This document shows, one piece after another, positions 42,540-51,275 of a stretch of 64,000 nt of DNA. The position numbers and the translations under genes are program-made. The notes under the pieces were generated by a model. It did not search any database. It was given only the letters and a program-made list of their open reading frames with translations, and was not told the DNA's origin. Location: positions 87,575-151,574 of the forward strand of contig NZ_QVQV01000013.1 in the NCBI RefSeq assembly GCF_003429005.1, read 5' to 3'. Position 1 is the stretch's first letter; each line of letters starts with the position of its first letter. The DNA comes from Paraburkholderia sp. DHOC27 (lineage in GTDB: Bacteria; Pseudomonadota; Gammaproteobacteria; Burkholderiales; Burkholderiaceae).

Positions 42540-43634
42540 TTAGACGTTGAACAGGAAGTTCATCACATCGCCGTCATGCACGATGTACTCCTTGCCTTCG
42601 GCGCGCATCTTGCCCGCTTCCTTCGCACCCTGTTCACCCTTGTAGGTGATGTAGTCGTTATAGGCGATGGTTTGCGCGCGAATGAAGCCGCGTTCGAAAT
42701 CGGTGTGGATCGCGCCCGCTGCCTGCGGAGCGGTGTCGCCAATGTGAATCGTCCAGGCGCGCACTTCCTTCACGCCGGCGGTGAAGTAGGTTTGCAGACC
42801 CAGCAGCTTGAAGCCCGCACGAATCACGCGGTTCAAGCCCGGCTCTTCCATGCCCATGTCGGCGAGGAACACTTCCATGTCCGCTTCGTCGAGATCGGCG
42901 ATCTCCGCTTCGATCGCTGCGCAGACCGCAACCACCGGCGCATTTTCCGCCGCGGCGAATTTCGCCACGGCATCCAGATGCGGATTGTTCTCGAAGCCGT
43001 CTTCCTTCACGTTGGCCACGTACATGGTGGGCTTGGCGGTGATGAGGCAGAACGGCTTGATGAGCGCCTTTTCTTCATCCGACAGATCGAGCGCCCGCAC
43101 CGGCTTGGCCTGATCGAGCTGCGCGCGGACTTTCTCCAGCACGGCGGCGTTCTTGATGGCTTCCTTGTCGTTGCCCGACTTGGCGGCCTTCGAGTAGCGC
43201 GACAGCGCCTTTTCGACGGTGGCGAGGTCGGCCAGCGCCAGTTCGGTGTTGATGACTTCGATGTCCGACAGCGGATCGACCTTGTTGGCGACGTGAATCA
43301 CGTTCTCGTCTTCGAAGCAGCGCACCACGTGCGTGATGGCGTCCGTTTCGCGGATGTTGGCGAGGAACTGGTTGCCGAGCCCTTCACCCTTGCTGGCGCC
43401 CGCGACGAGACCGGCGATGTCCACGAATTCCACGACGGCGGGCAGAATGCGTTCCGGCTTGACGATCTCGGCCAGCGCCTTCAGGCGCGCGTCCGGCACT
43501 TCGACGATGCCGACGTTCGGCTCGATGGTGCAGAACGGATAGTTTTCGGCGGCGATGCCCGCCTTGGTCAGCGCGTTGAACAGGGTGGACTTGCCGACGT
43601 TAGGCAAGCCGACGATGCCGCATTTGAGGCTCAT
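42540..43634 (-). CDS. ychF: Redox-responsive ATPase/GTPase YchF
   Basis: 364 aa, normal length. GLPNVGKST (residues 8-16) is the P-loop, NYPFCTIEPNVG the switch region, DIAGLV G3, and VANV (in place of NKxD) explains the ATP preference; a TGS-like C-terminus ends GDVMNFLFNV, typical for YchF. It is an Obg-like P-loop protein acting in oxidative-stress and translation control. No Shine-Dalgarno is obvious. Confidence 0.95.
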   Translation of the reverse strand: MSLKCGIVGLPNVGKSTLFNALTKAGIAAENYPFCTIEPNVGIVEVPDARLKALAEIVKPERILPAVVEFVDIAGLVAGASKGEGLGNQFLANIRETDAITHVVRCFEDENVIHVANKVDPLSDIEVINTELALADLATVEKALSRYSKAAKSGNDKEAIKNAAVLEKVRAQLDQAKPVRALDLSDEEKALIKPFCLITAKPTMYVANVKEDGFENNPHLDAVAKFAAAENAPVVAVCAAIEAEIADLDEADMEVFLADMGMEEPGLNRVIRAGFKLLGLQTYFTAGVKEVRAWTIHIGDTAPQAAGAIHTDFERGFIRAQTIAYNDYITYKGEQGAKEAGKMRAEGKEYIVHDGDVMNFLFNV

Positions 43635-44031
43635 GGGGTTTCTCTAGAAATCAGGTGGTGACGTGCTTGTCGACCGGGGCGCACGGACAGCCCCTGTGGT
43701 TTTTGCCTGGCGCGTGCAGATCGCGGCAGAGGTGGCCTGGCAGCAGGAACCTCGGCGCATCGTGCAGCGCAGGCGGCACGTCTTGTGCGTGACGTGGATC
43801 ACCGAAAGGCGTAATTGTAACCCCGTCCGCTGTCGGCTTCGTGGCTGGGTGTGTTGTGCCGCGCGCCGGTGCCTGTCGCGATGCGAGCCTCTTTACCGCC
43901 GCATGGTCAACGGGCGTGACGGAATAGCGCCCGAGGAGGGCATGCTGCGGGCCTCGATCGTGCTCGTTTCGGGCCGCTTTGTTTGCACGCGCCGATCCGG
44001 CCCCGCGACCCCCCGCAGCTATAATGAGCGC
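43635..44031. other. Divergent intergenic region, ychF to the UbiH-type gene
   Basis: 397 bases. It carries both promoters; only the -10 box at 44020-44025 is clear. A small hairpin (GGGGC/GCCCC, about 43677-43695) is the only other structure seen. Confidence 0.45.
44020..44025 (+). promoter_or_regulatory. Perfect -10 box abutting the UbiH-type start codon
   Basis: TATAAT ends six bases before the ATG at 44032. If used, transcription would begin at or next to the start codon, giving a leaderless mRNA. No good -35 box is found 16-18 bases upstream, so use is unproven. Confidence 0.45.
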
Positions 44032-45204
44032 ATGACTGCACACCACCAGACCTTTGATGTGGCCGTGATCGGCGGCGGCCTCGTCGGCAAGACTGCGGCG
44101 CTCGCCTTGACGCAAGGCGGCCTGCGCGTGGCGCTGCTCGCGCAACCCTGCGCGCCGCTGCCCGCCGGCGAGGCGTTCGACGCCCGGGTGTACGCGCTCT
44201 CGGGCAGTTCGCAAGCCTTGCTGGAGCGTCTGCGGGTCTGGCAGGCGCTCGACCTCACCCGCCTCGGTCCCGTGTACGACATGCGCGTCTTTGGCGACAC
44301 GCACGCCGAACTGCATTTCTCCGCGTTTCAGGCGTCCGTGCCGCAACTGGCGTGGATCGTGGAATCGTCGCTGATCGAGCGCGCGCTCGACGCCGCGCTG
44401 CGCTTCCAGCCCAACCTCGAATGGCTCGACACGCGCGCCCAGGGGCTCGACGTCAAACCGGGCGGCGCGAGCATCGGTCTGGACAACGGCAAGGTGCTGG
44501 AAGCCGACCTCGTCGTTGGTGCGGACGGCGCGCATTCCTGGGTGCGGGCGCAGATCGGCTCGCAGGTGGTGCGGCGCGACTACAAACAAACCGGCGTGGT
44601 GGCCAATTTCAAGGCCGAAAAGCCGCACGGCGAAACGGCGTACCAATGGTTCAGGGACGGCGAGATCATCGCATTGCTGCCGCTGCCGGAGGGACACGTC
44701 TCGCTCGTCTGGTCGGCCCGCACCGAGCATGCGAACGAATTGCTGCAACTCGATCCGGCGCAGCTCGCCGCGGAGGTAGAGCGCGTCACCGGTAGCCAGG
44801 TCGGCGCGCTCGATTGCGTGACGCCGGCCAAAGGCTTCCCGCTCGCGCTGCAAACGGTGGACCGGCTGGTCGCGCCGCGCGTGGCGCTGGTGGGGGACGC
44901 CGCGCATCTGATCCATCCGCTCGCCGGTCAGGGCATGAATCTGGGCCTGCGGGACGTCGCGGCGCTGGCGCAGACCATCGCCGGCAAGGAAGCCTTCCGC
45001 GATCTGGGTGACACCGTCCTGCTGCGCCGCTATGAGCGGGCCCGCCGCGAAGATATCCGCGCGTTGATGGTGGCCACTGACGGCCTGCAAAAGCTCTTCT
45101 CCGTGCCCGGCCCGGTGGCGCGCCTCGTGCGCAATGCCGGCATGTCGTTCGTCGGCGCGCAGCCGCTGCTCAAACGCTGGCTGGTTTCAGCCGCGTTGGG
45201 CTAG
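44032..45204 (+). CDS. UbiH/UbiF/COQ6-family FAD monooxygenase
   Basis: 390 aa. IGGGLVGKTAALALTQGG (FAD Rossmann motif), LVVGADGAHSWVR (DG motif) and VALVGDAAHLIHPLAGQGMNLGLRD (the UbiH/COQ6 signature) define the ubiquinone-ring hydroxylase family. Which ring position it hydroxylates (UbiH, UbiF, UbiM or UbiI) cannot be told, so no symbol is given. The ATG at 44032 is chosen by homology; no Shine-Dalgarno precedes it. dsbC follows 123 bases downstream. Confidence 0.9.
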   Translation: MTAHHQTFDVAVIGGGLVGKTAALALTQGGLRVALLAQPCAPLPAGEAFDARVYALSGSSQALLERLRVWQALDLTRLGPVYDMRVFGDTHAELHFSAFQASVPQLAWIVESSLIERALDAALRFQPNLEWLDTRAQGLDVKPGGASIGLDNGKVLEADLVVGADGAHSWVRAQIGSQVVRRDYKQTGVVANFKAEKPHGETAYQWFRDGEIIALLPLPEGHVSLVWSARTEHANELLQLDPAQLAAEVERVTGSQVGALDCVTPAKGFPLALQTVDRLVAPRVALVGDAAHLIHPLAGQGMNLGLRDVAALAQTIAGKEAFRDLGDTVLLRRYERARREDIRALMVATDGLQKLFSVPGPVARLVRNAGMSFVGAQPLLKRWLVSAALG

Positions 45205-45327
45205 GTGCGGCAGCCGGTCGCTCCAGGCGTCCGGCACACGGGTATGATGGACGCGTAGTGCGCACGGCAGTCTCAGCAAGACGCTTCAAGACGGGCCGGG
45301 CGCAATCGAATGAACAGGGAATTCCGT

Positions 45328-46056
45328 ATGAAAAAGCCTATCCGTATCGCCGCGCTCGCTTTGGCCGTGGCCGTTGTCACACTCGGCTGCTCCGCGCGGG
45401 CCGATCAGACCACCGACAAACTCAAGGCCGCCGTGCAAAGCCGTCTCGGCGACGACGCGACGGTGAAGAGCGTGACCAAATCGCCTATCGACGGTCTGTA
45501 CGAGGTCAATCTCGGCACGCAGATCATCTATACCGACGCCAACGCCAACTACCTGGTGCTGGGCGATATCGTCGACGCGAAGACGCGCAAGAATCTGACG
45601 GACGCGCGTTTGTCGGAGACCAACCGCATTGATTTCGCCAGCCTGCCGTTCGCCAATGCGGTCAAGGTGGTGAAGGGCAATGGCAGCCGCAAGATGGCGG
45701 TGTTCTCGGATCCGAACTGCCCGTACTGCAAGCAGCTCGAAACCACGCTGAAGTCCATTGATAACGTCACGGTGTACACGTTCCTGTATCCGGTGCTCTC
45801 GCCGGATTCGACGGTGAAGTCGAAGTCGATCTGGTGCTCGTCCGACCGTGCCCAGGCATGGGAAGCGTGGATGCAGAACCGTCAGGCGCCGACTGCCGCC
45901 GGCACCTGCGACACTGCCGCCATCGACAAGAATCTTGCACTCGGCCGCGCCATGAACGTGGACGGCACGCCTACGGTGTTCCTGGCGGACGGCCGCCGTC
46001 TGCCGGGTGCGGTGCCCGCCGACCGGCTCGACAAGGAACTGGCCGAGGCCCATTAA
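45328..46056 (+). CDS. dsbC: Thiol:disulfide isomerase DsbC
   Basis: 242 aa. A signal peptide (residues 1-25, ending ARA) precedes the DsbC dimerisation domain and a thioredoxin domain with active site CPYC at 131-134; the cis-proline loop (GTPTVFL) and a second cysteine pair (SIWCSSDR, GTCDTAA) are present. It corrects wrong disulfides in the periplasm. AGGGA at 45316-45320 fits ATG 45328; another ATG six codons upstream is less likely. Confidence 0.93.
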   Translation: MKKPIRIAALALAVAVVTLGCSARADQTTDKLKAAVQSRLGDDATVKSVTKSPIDGLYEVNLGTQIIYTDANANYLVLGDIVDAKTRKNLTDARLSETNRIDFASLPFANAVKVVKGNGSRKMAVFSDPNCPYCKQLETTLKSIDNVTVYTFLYPVLSPDSTVKSKSIWCSSDRAQAWEAWMQNRQAPTAAGTCDTAAIDKNLALGRAMNVDGTPTVFLADGRRLPGAVPADRLDKELAEAH

Positions 46057-46074
46057 GCATTCCGTATCGTCAGA

Positions 46075-46099
46075 CAGGAGGCGCATCATGCGCCTCCTG
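46075..46099 (+). terminator. Hairpin after dsbC
   Basis: Perfect 11-bp stem CAGGAGGCGCA / TGCGCCTCCTG with a 3-base loop, then CCGTTTCTG. It lies in the 87-base gap before the M61 gene. Confidence 0.6.
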
Positions 46100-46143
46100 C
46101 CGTTTCTGCTCTCCCTATCAGCGCCCCTATTTCGACCCCGCCG

Positions 46144-47934
46144 ATGAAGCCAATCCGCTACAGCATCGTTCCGAAGCAACCCGCCGCTCACCTGTTCGAA
46201 GTCACCGTTACCGTTGCCAATCCGGACCCGTCCGGACAGCGTTTCATGTTGCCTGTGTGGATTCCCGGCAGCTACATGATTCGCGAGTTCGCGCGCAACA
46301 TTACGACGCTGCGCGCGTTCAACGAGGCGGGCCGTAAGGTACGCATCGAAAAGACCGACAAACAGACCTGGCAGGCGGCGCCGGTGAATGGCGCGCTGAC
46401 GCTGCGCTACGAGGTGTACGCATGGGATATGTCGGTGCGGGCGGCGCATCTGGACGACACGACTGGCTTTTTCAACGGCACTAGCGTGTTCCTCGCGGCC
46501 GTCGGCCACGAAGACGCGCAGTGCGTGGTGGATATCCAGAAGCCGGCTGGACCGGCTTATCGCAGCTGGCGGGTTGCCACGGCGTTGCCGGAATCGCGCG
46601 GCACCAAGCGTTACGGTTTCGGTGAATACGTCGCACAGAATTACGACGAGCTGGCCGACCATCCGGTCACGCTCGGCGAGTTCGAACTCGCCACCTTCAA
46701 GGCGCACGGCGTGCCGCACGATATCGTGATTGCCGGCCGGGTGGTCTCGCTCGATATGGCGCGTCTCTGTACCGATCTCAAGCGCATCTGCGAAGCGCAG
46801 ATCACGCTGTTCGAACCGAAGACGAAGAAGGCGCCGGTCAACCGCTACGTCTTCATGACGCAGGCGGTAAGCGATGGCTACGGCGGTCTGGAACACCGCG
46901 CTTCGACGGCGCTGATCTGCAACCGGAGCGATCTGCCGGTGCAAGGGCGTCCGCAGACGAGCGAGGGCTATCGGACCTATCTGGGTCTGTGCAGCCACGA
47001 ATACTTCCACACGTGGAACGTCAAGCGCATCAAGCCCGCAGCGTTTGCACCGTACGATCTGACGCGCGAGAACTACACGTCGCTGCTGTGGCTGTTCGAG
47101 GGTTTCACGTCCTACTACGACGACCTGATTCTGGTGCGCAGCGGCCTGATTTCGCAGGACGAGTACTTCAGCATGCTGGGCAAGGTGGTGGGCGGCGTGA
47201 TGCGCGGCAGCGGGCGGCTGAAGCAGACCGTGGCCGAAAGCTCGTTCGACGCCTGGGTGAAGTACTACCGTCAGGATGAAAACGCGCCGAACGCGATAGT
47301 CAGCTACTACACCAAGGGTTCGCTGGTCGCGCTGGCCTTCGATTTGACGATTCGCGAGCAGACCAACAACCGCAAGTCGCTCGACGACGTGATGCGTTTG
47401 CTGTGGCAGCGCTTCGGGCGAGATTTCTATCGTGGCAAGCCGGTGGGTGTCGAGGAGGGCGAGATCGAAGCGCTTTTCGCGGAGGCGACTGGCGCCGAAC
47501 TCGCCGCGCTATTCGAGCATGCCGTGCGCAGCACGCGTGACCTGCCGCTCGAAACGCTGCTCGAACCGTTCGGTATTACGCTTGCACCGGAACCGGACCG
47601 CAACGGCAAACCGTCCATCGGTGCGCGCGTGCGCGGCGGCGCGGATTGCACGCTTGCTGCGGTGCATGAAGGCAGCGCCGCGCAGAAGGCCGGTCTCTCG
47701 GCGGGCGACGTGCTGATCGCCATTGATGGGCTGCGTGTCACGGGGTCGAATCTCGATGCGCTGCTGTCGCGCTATCTGCCGGGGGCGAAGGTGGAAGTGC
47801 ACGCGTTCCGGCGCGACGAGTTGCGCACCGCCCAGCTCAAGCTGGACGGCCCGGAAGTGGCGCGCTACCTCCTCAGCGTGACGGACAAACGCGCCGCCGC
47901 GCGCAACTGGCGCGAGCGCTGGCTGGCTGCCTGA
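46144..47934 (+). CDS. M61-family glycyl aminopeptidase-like protease with PDZ
   Basis: 596 aa. An N-terminal beta domain is followed by a thermolysin-like zinc site: HEYFH at 285-289 with the third ligand Glu in WLFEGFTSYYDD. A PDZ domain occupies the C-terminus (AAQKAGLSAGDVLIAIDG, about 518-545). No signal peptide, so cytoplasmic. M61 relatives include bacterial glycyl aminopeptidase. It probably belongs with the upstream genes only by proximity. Confidence 0.9.
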   Translation: MKPIRYSIVPKQPAAHLFEVTVTVANPDPSGQRFMLPVWIPGSYMIREFARNITTLRAFNEAGRKVRIEKTDKQTWQAAPVNGALTLRYEVYAWDMSVRAAHLDDTTGFFNGTSVFLAAVGHEDAQCVVDIQKPAGPAYRSWRVATALPESRGTKRYGFGEYVAQNYDELADHPVTLGEFELATFKAHGVPHDIVIAGRVVSLDMARLCTDLKRICEAQITLFEPKTKKAPVNRYVFMTQAVSDGYGGLEHRASTALICNRSDLPVQGRPQTSEGYRTYLGLCSHEYFHTWNVKRIKPAAFAPYDLTRENYTSLLWLFEGFTSYYDDLILVRSGLISQDEYFSMLGKVVGGVMRGSGRLKQTVAESSFDAWVKYYRQDENAPNAIVSYYTKGSLVALAFDLTIREQTNNRKSLDDVMRLLWQRFGRDFYRGKPVGVEEGEIEALFAEATGAELAALFEHAVRSTRDLPLETLLEPFGITLAPEPDRNGKPSIGARVRGGADCTLAAVHEGSAAQKAGLSAGDVLIAIDGLRVTGSNLDALLSRYLPGAKVEVHAFRRDELRTAQLKLDGPEVARYLLSVTDKRAAARNWRERWLAA

Positions 47935-47949
47935 GGCCCGGCAGGGGTT

Positions 47950-47982
47950 GCGGTTGCGGAGAAAGTGGCCGTCCGCAACCGC
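47950..47982 (+). terminator. Hairpin after the M61 peptidase gene
   Basis: Perfect 11-bp stem GCGGTTGCGGA / TCCGCAACCGC with an 11-base loop, 16 bases after the stop. No T run follows. Confidence 0.55.
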
Positions 47983-48119
47983 TTAAGAACCCCCCAAGCC
48001 GCCGTCGATCGTTCTACCCATGCAACAATCCTTCGCTGCCGCACGGCTTATTCGCGGCGAGGTAAAAGCACACAATGGCTCCACTCGCGCTAGACAGCGC
48101 GCCCCACTTGGAGTCAACC

Positions 48120-48716
48120 ATGACCACGATCCTGCAAATCAACTCTGCAGCCCGCTCGCAAGGCGCGAACTCGACGCTGCTACTCAACGAGCTAACGTCG
48201 AAACTGCAACAATCGCATCCGGGCGCGCAAGTCGTCGTCCGTAATCTGCAAGCTGAACCGCTGCCCCACCTCGACGACGCGATCCTCGGCGCATTCTTCA
48301 CGCCCGCTGAACAGCGCACCCCGGAACAGGCTGCCCTCGCCGCGAAAAGCGAAGCGCTGATCGCCGAACTGCAAGCCGCTGACATCGTCGTGATCGGCGC
48401 TCCGATGTACAACTTCGGCGTGTCGTCGCAACTGAAGACGTATTTCGACTTCATCGCTCGCGCCGGCATCACGTTCCGCTACACCGAGAACGGCGCCGAA
48501 GGCCTCGTGAAGGGCAAGAAAGTGTTCGTGGTTTCGGCACGCGGCGGCAAGTACCTCGGCACGCCGAACGATAGCCAGACGCCGTTCCTGAAGACCTTCC
48601 TCGGCTTCCTCGGCATGACCGACAGCACGTTCATCTACGCGGAAGGCCTCGCGATGGGTCCGGACGCTGCGAACGCCGCATTGGCTAGCGCACGCGAAGC
48701 GATTGCCGCTGCGTAA
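48120..48716 (+). CDS. azoR: FMN-dependent NADH-azoreductase
   Basis: 198 aa. INSAARSQGANSTLL (phosphate-binding loop), GAPMYNFGVSSQLKTYFDFIARAGITFRY and VSARGGKY are the flavodoxin-fold AzoR signatures. Such enzymes reduce quinones and azo dyes using NADH and FMN. Start ATG 48120; the frame is open 15 codons upstream without conservation. A strong terminator follows. Confidence 0.93.
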   Translation: MTTILQINSAARSQGANSTLLLNELTSKLQQSHPGAQVVVRNLQAEPLPHLDDAILGAFFTPAEQRTPEQAALAAKSEALIAELQAADIVVIGAPMYNFGVSSQLKTYFDFIARAGITFRYTENGAEGLVKGKKVFVVSARGGKYLGTPNDSQTPFLKTFLGFLGMTDSTFIYAEGLAMGPDAANAALASAREAIAAA

Positions 48717-48819
48717 GCTGCGCGCGGTTTGCTGATTCGCTGCTTTGGGTTCATGTGGGTGGCTGCCCGTTGAGGCGCCGCTGCATGGTCTGATGCAGCG
48801 AACTACGAGAAGGCAATGA

Positions 48820-48854
48820 AAAACGCCACGGAGATTGTGTCTCCGTGGCGTTTT
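48820..48854. terminator. Bidirectional terminator between azoR and ung
   Basis: AAAACGCCACGGAGA pairs perfectly with TCTCCGTGGCGTTTT around TTGTG, then TTTGTTTTT-type tail on the plus strand. Confidence 0.93.
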
Positions 48855-48889
48855 GTTTTTTGTAGTTCTTGGCGCACGCGGCAAGCAGA

Positions 48890-49729
48890 TCAAGCCAGCG
48901 TGGCGGCCTCGTCGGGCAAGCGCCAATCAATCGCCGCGCGATGATGCGCCGTGAGATATTCATTGGCGAGCGCAAAATGCCCGCAACCGAGGAAGCCGCG
49001 ATGCGCCGACAACGGCGACGGGTGCGGCGCTTCCAGCACGTAGTGCGACTTGCCGCCGAGCAACGCACGTTTGGCCTGCGCGTGCGCGCCCCAAAGCATG
49101 AAGACGAGGCCGTCGTGACGCGTCGCGAGTTCGTGGATCAGCGTATCGGTGCACTTCTCCCAGCCGCGTTTCGCGTGGCTTGCCGCCGAATTGCGTTCCA
49201 CCGTCAGCACGGTGTTCAACAACAGCACGCCCTGTTTCGCCCATGCGTCGAGGCAGCCGTGACGCGGCGCTTCGTGGCCGAGACTCGCTGCGATCTCCTT
49301 GAAGATGTTGCGCAATGACGGCGGCGGCCGCACGGCGGGGGGGACGGAGAATGCCAGTCCGTGCGCCTGCGGCGTGCCGCGATCTTCGCCGTGATACGGA
49401 TCCTGGCCGAGAATCACGACCTTCACGTCGTCCGGGCTGGTGAGTCGTAGCGCACGAAAAACGTCAGCGGGATACACGGTTTTGCCGGCGGCGCGCTCGC
49501 CATCCACGAAACGGCAAAGCGGCGCGTAGGCGTCGCTTTCAATGAACGGACGCAGATGGGCGCGCCACGCATCCGGCAGCGCGTCGAACTGGGCTTCGAG
49601 CGAGGGCGGCGTGGATTGCGAAGGTGTGGCGGACGTGGCTGGCATGATGGGCGTGGCGTGCGATGGTGCATCGTCATCGAACAGCGATGCTTGCGACGCG
49701 GAAGAGCGGGAGCGGGTGGCAGATGTCAT
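48890..49729 (-). CDS. ung: Uracil-DNA glycosylase
   Basis: 279 aa. GQDPYHG carries the water-activating Asp, LLLNTVLTVE the uracil pocket, and HPSPLSAHRGF the minor-groove intercalation loop; together diagnostic of family 1 UDG. About 50 N-terminal residues are low-complexity Ser/Thr/Pro-rich and not part of the fold. It removes uracil from DNA. The ATG at 49729 is used; an upstream in-frame ATG lies at 49750. It follows the CYTH gene in the same direction. Confidence 0.94.
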   Translation of the reverse strand: MTSATRSRSSASQASLFDDDAPSHATPIMPATSATPSQSTPPSLEAQFDALPDAWRAHLRPFIESDAYAPLCRFVDGERAAGKTVYPADVFRALRLTSPDDVKVVILGQDPYHGEDRGTPQAHGLAFSVPPAVRPPPSLRNIFKEIAASLGHEAPRHGCLDAWAKQGVLLLNTVLTVERNSAASHAKRGWEKCTDTLIHELATRHDGLVFMLWGAHAQAKRALLGGKSHYVLEAPHPSPLSAHRGFLGCGHFALANEYLTAHHRAAIDWRLPDEAATLA

Positions 49730-49822
49730 GACGCGCAAGTGTCGCAGCAATCGGGGTATCGCTCAAGGTATGCGCCTGCTACAGGAGCGCTACCCACGCA
49801 GATAGAGCGCACACGCAGCAAT

Positions 49823-50449
49823 TCATTGCTCGCGCAGCCGATACCCTTTCTGTGCTTTGCTGATGTCGTCCGGCGCAAGGCCGGGCACGTCACGCGCCAG
49901 TTCTTCGGCAAGCGCATGCAAAGCGCTTTCTTCGCCGCTTTTCAGTTCCAGTTCCACCTCCAGAATCGGCGCGCGGCGCGCTTCGCCATTCACGGTGGCG
50001 AGCACATCGCCTTGGTCGATCGCGGCTTCAATGGTGGCGCCGTTGCTGGCCACCTGCCACAGCGTGCGGGTGAAATTGGTGCGGAACAGCTCGATCAGGT
50101 CCGGCGCCGCTGCGTGCAGTGCCGCCGCCACCGTGGGTTCGTCACACGCTTGCAGCAACGTGTCGATTTCTAGCGCCTCACCCGCCACCGGCATTTCCCA
50201 TTCATGCCGGCTGTGCATGCCGGCGCTCGCCGCGCCAGCCGTCTTGAACGTTTGCAACCAGCCATCGGGCGTATGCCGTAGACGCAACGCGCTTTTCGAG
50301 CGCGCCAGCGTAAGCACAGGCGTATCGAAGTAAATGTTCGCCAGCGCCACAGGCTGTCCTGCGCTACCCGTGCGGGCGACGAACCAGCGCGTGGCCGCAT
50401 TCACCTGGTCAGCCGGTAGCGCCAGCTTGATTTCGTGTTCCATAGCCAT
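49823..50449 (-). CDS. CYTH domain inorganic triphosphatase-like protein
   Basis: 208 aa. The CYTH signature E-x-E-x-K is EHEIK at residues 4-8; further basic and acidic beta strands (YFDTPVLTLARSKSALRLR, LEVELELKSGEE) form the triphosphate tunnel. Relatives (YgiF) hydrolyse inorganic triphosphate; the C-terminal CHAD domain of YgiF is absent. The start is either 50449 or 50443. It is 22 bases after trpC and so probably cotranscribed with the trp operon. Confidence 0.87.
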   Translation of the reverse strand: MAMEHEIKLALPADQVNAATRWFVARTGSAGQPVALANIYFDTPVLTLARSKSALRLRHTPDGWLQTFKTAGAASAGMHSRHEWEMPVAGEALEIDTLLQACDEPTVAAALHAAAPDLIELFRTNFTRTLWQVASNGATIEAAIDQGDVLATVNGEARRAPILEVELELKSGEESALHALAEELARDVPGLAPDDISKAQKGYRLREQ

Positions 50450-50471
50450 GACGATGTTTTTCCAGATGAGC

Positions 50472-51257
50472 TCAGAAAAACATCCGCGCAAGTTCCGCGC
50501 CTGGCTCCTCGGCGCGCATGAACGCTTCGCCGACGAGGAACGTGTGCACGTCCATCGCGCGCAAACGCTCGACGTCCGCGCGTGACAGGATGCCCGACTC
50601 GGTGACGACGATCCGCTCGTCCGGCATCATCTCCAGCATGCCGATGGTGGTCTCGAGCGACGTCTCGAAGGTGCGCAGATTGCGGTTGTTCACGCCGATC
50701 AGCGGAGTCTTGAGCTTGAGCGCCTCCACCAGTTCGTTCTTGTCATGCACTTCGACCAGCACCGCCAGGCCGAGCGAATGCGCGAACGCTTCGAGATCCT
50801 GCATGTGCGAGGTTTCGAGCGCGGCGGCGATCAGCAGGATGGCGTCGGCGCCCATCGCGCGGGCCTCGACGATCTGATACGGATCGATGATGAAATCCTT
50901 GCGCAGCACCGGCAAGTCGCAGGCGGCGCGCGCTTCTTCCAGATAGGCGGCGCTGCCCTGGAAGAACTGCACGTCGGTGAGCACGGACAAACACGCCGCG
51001 CCATGTTTGGCGTACGAGCGGGCAATCTCCGCCGGCACGAAATGCTCGCGCAGCACGCCTTTGGACGGGCTCGCCTTCTTCACTTCGGCAATCACCGCAG
51101 CCTGACCGGCGGCGTGCTTCGCGCGCAACGCGCCGACAAAATCGCGGTGATCACGCGCCGAGGCTTCGAGCCGCAACTCTTCGAGCGGCGCGCTTTGTTC
51201 CGCCGCGCGAATCTCCTGACGCTTGACGTCGATAATGCGTTCCAGAATGTCGCTCAT
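50472..51257 (-). CDS. trpC: Indole-3-glycerol phosphate synthase
   Basis: 261 aa. VIAEVKKASPSKGVLR (catalytic Lys, phosphate site), VLRKDFIIDPYQI and GVNNRNLRTFETS, plus TESGI and LVGEAFMR at the end of the barrel, are the IGPS signatures. It makes indole-3-glycerol phosphate. A stand-alone TrpC, with no TrpF fusion. It is 18 bases downstream of trpD. Confidence 0.96.
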   Translation of the reverse strand: MSDILERIIDVKRQEIRAAEQSAPLEELRLEASARDHRDFVGALRAKHAAGQAAVIAEVKKASPSKGVLREHFVPAEIARSYAKHGAACLSVLTDVQFFQGSAAYLEEARAACDLPVLRKDFIIDPYQIVEARAMGADAILLIAAALETSHMQDLEAFAHSLGLAVLVEVHDKNELVEALKLKTPLIGVNNRNLRTFETSLETTIGMLEMMPDERIVVTESGILSRADVERLRAMDVHTFLVGEAFMRAEEPGAELARMFF

Positions 51258-51275
51258 AGATATCTCGCTGCTGAA

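Noticed and set aside
43677..43695. Terminator or riboswitch upstream of ychF
   Set aside because: Only a five-base stem; no conserved RNA element recognised.
45286..47010. 574-codon minus-strand open frame
   Set aside because: Antisense to dsbC and the M61 peptidase, which both have intact active sites.
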